Positions 59,421-64,000 of a stretch of DNA of 64,000 bases are shown here, one piece after another. The notes beneath the pieces are model-generated. The model was not told the origin of the DNA, searched no databases, and saw only the letters and a list, made by a program, of their open reading frames with translations. Position 1 is the stretch's first letter. Each line of letters begins with the position of its first letter. A program made the position numbers and the translations under genes. The stretch spans positions 124,001 through 188,000 of the forward strand of contig JALPQD010000642.1 of the NCBI GenBank assembly GCA_023101885.1, read 5' to 3'. The DNA comes from Typhlomys cinereus. Its lineage: Eukaryota; Chordata; Mammalia; Rodentia; Platacanthomyidae.

Positions 59421-60409
59421 TCACAAGATAGTTCTATTTTTAGTTGTGTGAGAACTTTCAGTATCATTAACACTGTTCTCTGATCCTCTAGGATGCAGCT
59501 TCATTATGATTGGTTGCTTCTTAGTTTGGGGTCATTGATTGAAGAAAATTGGTACTGAGTAAGCTTGAGATAGGTTGACTAGGAACCTAGTAGGCTCAAG
59601 GTCAATTAATAGAAACAATCAAATATCATACTCAATATCCAATACAGCTTTCTATTAATAGGTATCTCCATTCCTAAGTTTAAACCATGAGACCCTATCT
59701 TTACAGTTGAGTGAGAAAACATAACATTTTCCCTCTCAATTACTATGTAAAGAGAATAATCTGACATATAAAATAAAGAACAATCAGGTGGCCATTATTG
59801 TGAAATGAAGTGTTTCTGGAACCTAGGACCAGAGCAATACCTGAAGAAGGTCCATGAGCACCAGATGGTGTGCTTTACAGGCTTGCTGTGAGTCCACTGT
59901 TGATATGATACCATTGTTTCAATAGTACAAAGTGACCCAAATCCAGGTTTGTTCATTGTTGACAAATTATATAGCATACACCAGAATACTTAGAAAGGGT
60001 AGTCCATCTCCCTAAGTGTGTCTGGTGCTACAGTAGTCCCAACTGCTTCATCTATAGCCTGTGATCAAGCATTGAAAAGTCCTTCCTGGCACTGAGCAAA
60101 AAAAAACTGTGGTGGACCAGTCCCAGGTGTCTATGTCATGCCTGTGGTTACTACCAGAAAGCCCCTAGCCTGCCAGAATCAGCAGAGCCCTGGAGAAGAA
60201 TAAGGCTCATTGCCTACTACTGAGGTCAACTTGTGGCCCAACCTGCTATAGGTAGCCACAGGTGATTGTGACCAGGATATAATGTTTGATGACCTGGGGA
60301 TTCATGTGTCCATCATACACCTGAGCTAATCCTGAGATGCCATCACTAACTGAGGGATGGAGGCAAGTAGGACCTACTGAATCCTAAGATAAAGCCTTGT
60401 GCTAATTAC
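59421..60409 (-). mobile_element. Possible old L1 5' UTR material
   Basis: GC-moderate sequence that may be continuous with 61271-62300 across the nested repeat. It is a weak call based on position and the L1-like 5' boundary near 62295. Confidence 0.3.
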
Positions 60410-60720
60410 CATTTCTGCAGTTCGCCTACATGGTTGCTGATTAATGACCATCAAATGGCTTAAGGGAGCAAGGGATTTATTCTCTTACTGATAGTCTGGT
60501 TTCAGTCTTTAGTCCAGCTTGACGGGAGAGCATGTACCAACATCAGGCTGAGGGAACTGGGTACATCATCTGTGCATAATGGCTGACCAAGTGCATAAAT
60601 GTCTCGCCAAGTGTATAAATGGATGCCAACTTTCTCAACTGGCTGTCTGTATTTTATCCTAGGGCTTAATCCCACCCACCACGGACTGGGCCTTCCCCAT
60701 CAACTAGACAATCTCTGGGC

Positions 60721-60726
60721 TTAATC
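60721..60726. repeat. 6-bp TSD of solo LTR
   Basis: ttaatc, repeated at 61183-61188. Confidence 0.9.
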
Positions 60727-61182
60727 TGTGGGGGTCCCCGGGGATCTCAGCTCCGTCCTGCAGGCTGGTCCACACGGGGGATCGGGGAAAGGTGAGTGCG
60801 CTGTCCGCCTGCTCCCAGCCCTCCCTTCCTGAGGACAATCTAGACGACAGGGAGTCTAATCAATCAGGAACTCATTTATTGCAAGTCCACAGCCATCTTA
60901 TATAGACAGAGGAATTTCAAGCTGGGGAAATGGGCAACCAATCATCTTAAAGGTCAAGCCAGCATGCAGGCTGTATGTAATGAAATGTTTTTAAAACATC
61001 CTGAGCTACTCCCTCCTGACTTCCTCCATCCTGAGCTATTCAACACATCCTGAGCTGCCCCATCCTGACTTCCCCTGAGTACTGGTCAAAACATCCTGAG
61101 CTGCCCTCCAGACTTCCTCCATCAAAACATCTTTGTCTAACCTTGCCAGATTATTGAGGTCACCTAGACTGAGATCCCCACA
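60727..61182 (-). mobile_element. Solo LTR of an endogenous retrovirus (456 bp, class II-like)
   Basis: The minus-strand element starts TGTGGGGATCTCAG and ends in CCCCCACA, with matching ends. U3 holds four agctcaggatg repeats (plus 60998, 61028, 61046, 61092), a CCAAT box in inverse (60938-60942), a TATA box TATATAAG (60897-60904) and AATAAA (60875-60880). The 6-bp TSD ttaatc fits class II (ERVK/IAP-like) integration. No internal retroviral sequence remains, so it is a recombination product. Confidence 0.92.
60875..60904 (-). promoter_or_regulatory. LTR core: TATA box and poly(A) signal
   Basis: On the minus strand TATATAAG is followed about 17-22 nt later by AATAAA, so the poly(A) signal sits at about the start of transcription. 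U3-R-U5 order is preserved. Confidence 0.8.
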
Positions 61183-61188
61183 TTAATC
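61183..61188. repeat. 6-bp TSD of solo LTR, second copy
   Basis: ttaatc; partner of 60721-60726. Confidence 0.9.
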
Positions 61189-61270
61189 CAAACACTAATT
61201 CTCCACAAATGTGCCCAGAGCTCAAACCCTCAACAGTCAAGTTGACACCTGTGCCTAACTATGACAACCA

Positions 61271-62300
61271 TGTTGTCCATTCTAATTGCCCAAGGTTGAG
61301 ACAGTATTGGTGAAGGCGGTCCCTTAGCTGCCAAGACTAAGTTGAGTCACATCTGAGTTTCTATGACCACAGGATCTTCAGGGACTCATGCTCCCAAGCC
61401 CACAGTTTAGTTGATGGTGCTGTAAGCTGGAGCATCACTCCATTGGGATAAAATAGCTCTTCCTGGTGCTGGGACTGGGCAAGGGGCTGCATCTGTGAAC
61501 AATATATTGGAGGTTGCTGTGCTGCCTGAGGTTTTGGAATGGGCAATAGAGACAGTCCCTTCATCACCAAGACTGATCTGTGCTAAGCTGGGTGATACCC
61601 AATTCTCATACAGGGACTTGTGCACTTTGGATGGGGGTAGGCTCTAGGTCTACTTTGAGTCTAATGATGATGCAGCCCCAGACATGAATCTTTTTGTTCA
61701 GTGTACAATTCTTTATCTGATTCTAGAGTTGTTCTTTTAGCTCAGTCTATGAGTTCTGACTATGTTTGGGGTCTTTGGTTTCTGCCTAGTATTAAGTCTT
61801 GCAACAACAGACCCAACACTAGCTTCAAAGCCTTGTTAGTTTAGGGCCTTGCTACCAAAATGGGTGAAGTAATGCTTATTACTCTGATGACAGAGGCCAA
61901 AGGAGGGGTGGTGGAAGCCATCAACTGCCTGTCTTATGCAGTTCCCTTGCTTAGTCTGCATATAGTGTGAAAGGGATAAAGATTGTGGGGTTCTATCTGG
62001 CATCGGATTTCACCATGATAATCCTGGTACTAGGTTTCAAGTGTAAGACTTGGACTTAATTCTTCCTCCTTCTTCAAAATGGGAGGCACCTCTTTTCACA
62101 CTGCTTAGAATTGAGGGAGGGGTGAATCGTAAATGTTTCCTAAATCTTTTTATTATACTCAAATCTGCCACTATGTTCTATCACTTCACCTCTTTAGCTC
62201 TTGCAAAGGTAGTTTGGTTTGAACTTGTATGTCAGTAGGGAGATGATCAGAAAATCAATTGCCGGAGGATGTTATTCAACTGCCATCTTGCCTCACACCC
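61271..62300 (-). mobile_element. Possible old L1 5' UTR
   Basis: The minus-strand 5' edge reads ggtgtgaggcaagatggcagttgaataacatcc, in the style of L1 5' ends ('ggcaagatggc'). Compare 25640. No ORF1 follows. Confidence 0.35.
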
Positions 62301-63099
62301 TCCTTTGATGACTTTCTTTACTTCTTGAAGCTATTTCCTTATCAGTGAAATGAAGAGGTAATTTCTACCCTGTGGAGCAGCCGTTAAATATAATTGAATT
62401 GCCTGCATATGCTATGAATTATTATGAAAAGTTAATGGTTTAGTAGTATTATTATTGTTGTTACTTGTACTGGAATGATGATGATGTCAAGTTTCAGGGA
62501 AACAATTTGATTTCCCCACTTGCTATCTAGCTGCTAAAAATGATGAAAGGGCTTAATACAGGCTTTCAAAAAGAAATCAAATAAAACTTAGTGCAAAAAG
62601 AGGAATTGAATTTGTGAACTGGAATTTAATATGTAATGCTTTATAGAGATGACTTAGAGTACTCAATAAAGGATTGTTGGCTGGTTGATTTGATTTAGAA
62701 GAGCCAAATCCATGAAAATAAACCCTGGCAAATCTAGTCAGGAGGGCTTTGCAAACCAAATGGCTTTTGGTCAACAGGTTTGATGACAATACCAGAAATT
62801 CATCTACTCCACATTTATTTTCATAAATTAGATTGGAATATTGTGGCCTTTGTGGCAATCAGTGGCAGAAATTGTGTGATTCAGTTATAAATTGAAAATA
62901 TATGTCCATATAGTGAGCAAAAATATGTTAGTAATATCAATACTTAGGAATATAATGAAGGGTGTGCATAGTATAGTGTGGGTGATACAGTAGTGAAATA
63001 CTGTCAACCAAAGCACATTTATTCCAGTCAGGTATTCAGAAGACTTGTTTGCAAAGCTTCATTTTAAAATATGACAGACTCTAGCACTCTGGCACCCTA
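62301..63099. other. Unannotated stretch
   Basis: No gene or repeat recognised. Confidence 0.5.
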
Positions 63100-63431
63100 A
63101 TTTAAAAAGCCAGATATTTCAATAAAAAGTGAACAGAAGACATGAACAGACACTTAACTGAGGATGCTGTTTGAATTATCAGTAAACATATAAAAATGTC
63201 TTCTGTATCATTAACACACAATGAACTACTCCTACAGACTCAGTAATATAGCTAAAGATAACACATTAAGCAGACAAGGGGTTGAGGACTTCCAGAAACT
63301 TAGTCAGGTAATTATTAATGGTGGAAAATTAAAAGGGTGCAACCACTTGGGCAAAGTTTAGTTGTACAAAGTTAAATGCACACCTACTTTAGATCCAGTA
63401 CTTCCATTTCTATATATGTATCTCAAAGACA
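63100..63431 (+). mobile_element. Very old L1 ORF2 fragment
   Basis: aaaagtgaacagaagacatgaacagacactta and gcaaccacttgggcaaagt follow L1 ORF2 order on plus. Strongly decayed. Confidence 0.5.
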
Positions 63432-63585
63432 TGAAAGTATATCTCTCAAGCAAAAAGACCTGAGTTTAGATTCCAGATCCCACATAAAAATGCCTGGCAA
63501 AAATGGTGATGACTTGCACTTCTGGCCCTGGAAAGCAGAGTCTGGGAAATCCCAGAGCAAAGCAAATAAAGAAATATACATACTG
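63432..63585 (+). mobile_element. tRNA-derived SINE fragment
   Basis: It matches the body of the 29144 copy: atttagattccagatcccacataaaaa, aaatggtgatgacttgcacttctggccc, gggaaatcccagagcaaagc. Confidence 0.75.
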
Positions 63586-63904
63586 AATGAAGAATAAGTG
63601 AACAAACTCTGGTGCAGAATTTTTGTGCCTACTTTCTTATTTTACTGATGGGATTCAATGATCTCCTTCCATTGCTGTTTGCTAAGATTGCATGCAATAT
63701 TCCTTTGCGATATGAGTCTTATTTTCCCGAGCCACAGAAGCTATCTCCATTTGCTACCAGCTTGAGTAAAAGCTAAGATTATAAGTAACACAAAAAATGT
63801 TTGGAAGCAATTTAGGTTTGTTCTTTTCAGAGAAAATCTTTTCCTTACTATCTGCCCACTAGGCCTGTAACAGAGCAAAGGTGTGCTGATGAATATAATC
63901 CACA

Positions 63905-63995
63905 TATTCTTCAATTAGATGTATGTATTATTTTTATGTGGGATCTGGGATCCTTATGCTTGTAAGGTAGAATTTTTATCTCTCCAGCCTCTAGA
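63905..63995 (-). mobile_element. tRNA-derived SINE fragment
   Basis: Minus-strand head: aggctggagagataaaaattctaccttac; body gggatctgggatcc on plus. Confidence 0.6.
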
Positions 63996-64000
63996 TGATA

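Larger units (their letters stand above)
60410..61270. mobile_element. hAT-like/URR1-like repeat carrying an LTR
   Basis: One end (atggcttaagggagcaagggatttattctc) matches the families at 26537 and 32627. The other (aacagtcaagttgacacctgtgcctaactatgac) is the inverse of the start of the repeat at 24836. The two ends belong together once the LTR (60727-61182) is set aside. Confidence 0.5.

Noticed and set aside
1..64000. Host protein-coding gene, tRNA, rRNA, snRNA or CRISPR array
   Set aside because: Nothing with exon structure, RNA fold or repeat-spacer pattern was seen. Diffuse regulatory elements or lncRNA exons cannot be excluded from sequence alone.

Overview
This window is non-coding mammalian DNA from a rodent. 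The rodent call rests on diverged B1-like (7SL-derived) SINEs, B4-like B1/tRNA chimeras, tRNA-derived SINEs whose head reads like the B2/ID 'gctggagagatggctca' motif, and L1 elements with rodent-style monomeric promoters. The species cannot be fixed. The L1 and SINE sequences are not those of mouse or rat, and one SINE ending in a CTCT run plus 'caataaataaa' reminds me of jerboa-like (dipodoid) SINEs, which is only a weak memory-based hint. I see no host protein-coding exon, tRNA, rRNA or CRISPR array. Every long open frame belongs to LINE-1 or is a shadow of it.

Layout. 1-9.6 kb: two near full-length minus-strand L1 copies (A, cut by the window edge; B, 2718-9145) stacked in the A-rich tail of an older L1 fragment. 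10.4-19.0 kb: a 5'-truncated L1 (C, 10403-12320) and an older full-length L1 with a different promoter (D, 12363-19001), each with a clear target-site duplication (TSD), again near the tail of an older L1. 19-40 kb: ordinary gene-poor sequence with SINEs (B1-like, B4-like, tRNA-derived with long GT/CA tracts), old L1 pieces, hAT-like short elements and microsatellites. 40.3-42.5 kb: plus-strand truncated L1 (E). 43-46.6 kb: older L1 pieces and a medium-reiterated repeat. 46.6-52.6 kb: minus-strand L1 (F). 53-55 kb: an inverted duplication and an L1 tail nested in an older repeat. 57.4-58.3 kb: L1 tail, GA repeat and SINE. 58.5-62.3 kb: old L1 material, a hAT-like repeat and a solo retroviral LTR with a 6-bp TSD. 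62.3-64 kb: a gene-free stretch, then L1 and SINE remnants.

Main discovery. L1 copy F looks like the retrotransposed product of a spliced L1 RNA. Compared with copies A and B it lacks the segment from a strong 5' splice site in the 5' UTR (CTAG|GTAAGC in B, CTAG|GTGAGT in A) to an AG inside ORF1 (GTTAG|ACTCC), exactly as a GT-AG intron of about 172-175 nt would be removed. The loss takes the ORF1 start codon with it. The 5' UTRs of A and B carry a monomer-like repeat of about 230-270 bp. Each has a TATA-like TTAAATAG about 25-30 nt upstream of the point where the next monomer, and the integrated copy F, begins. An older L1 (D) with an unrelated 5' UTR also has a perfect GTAAGT donor and keeps the same acceptor, so the splice may have persisted through a promoter replacement.
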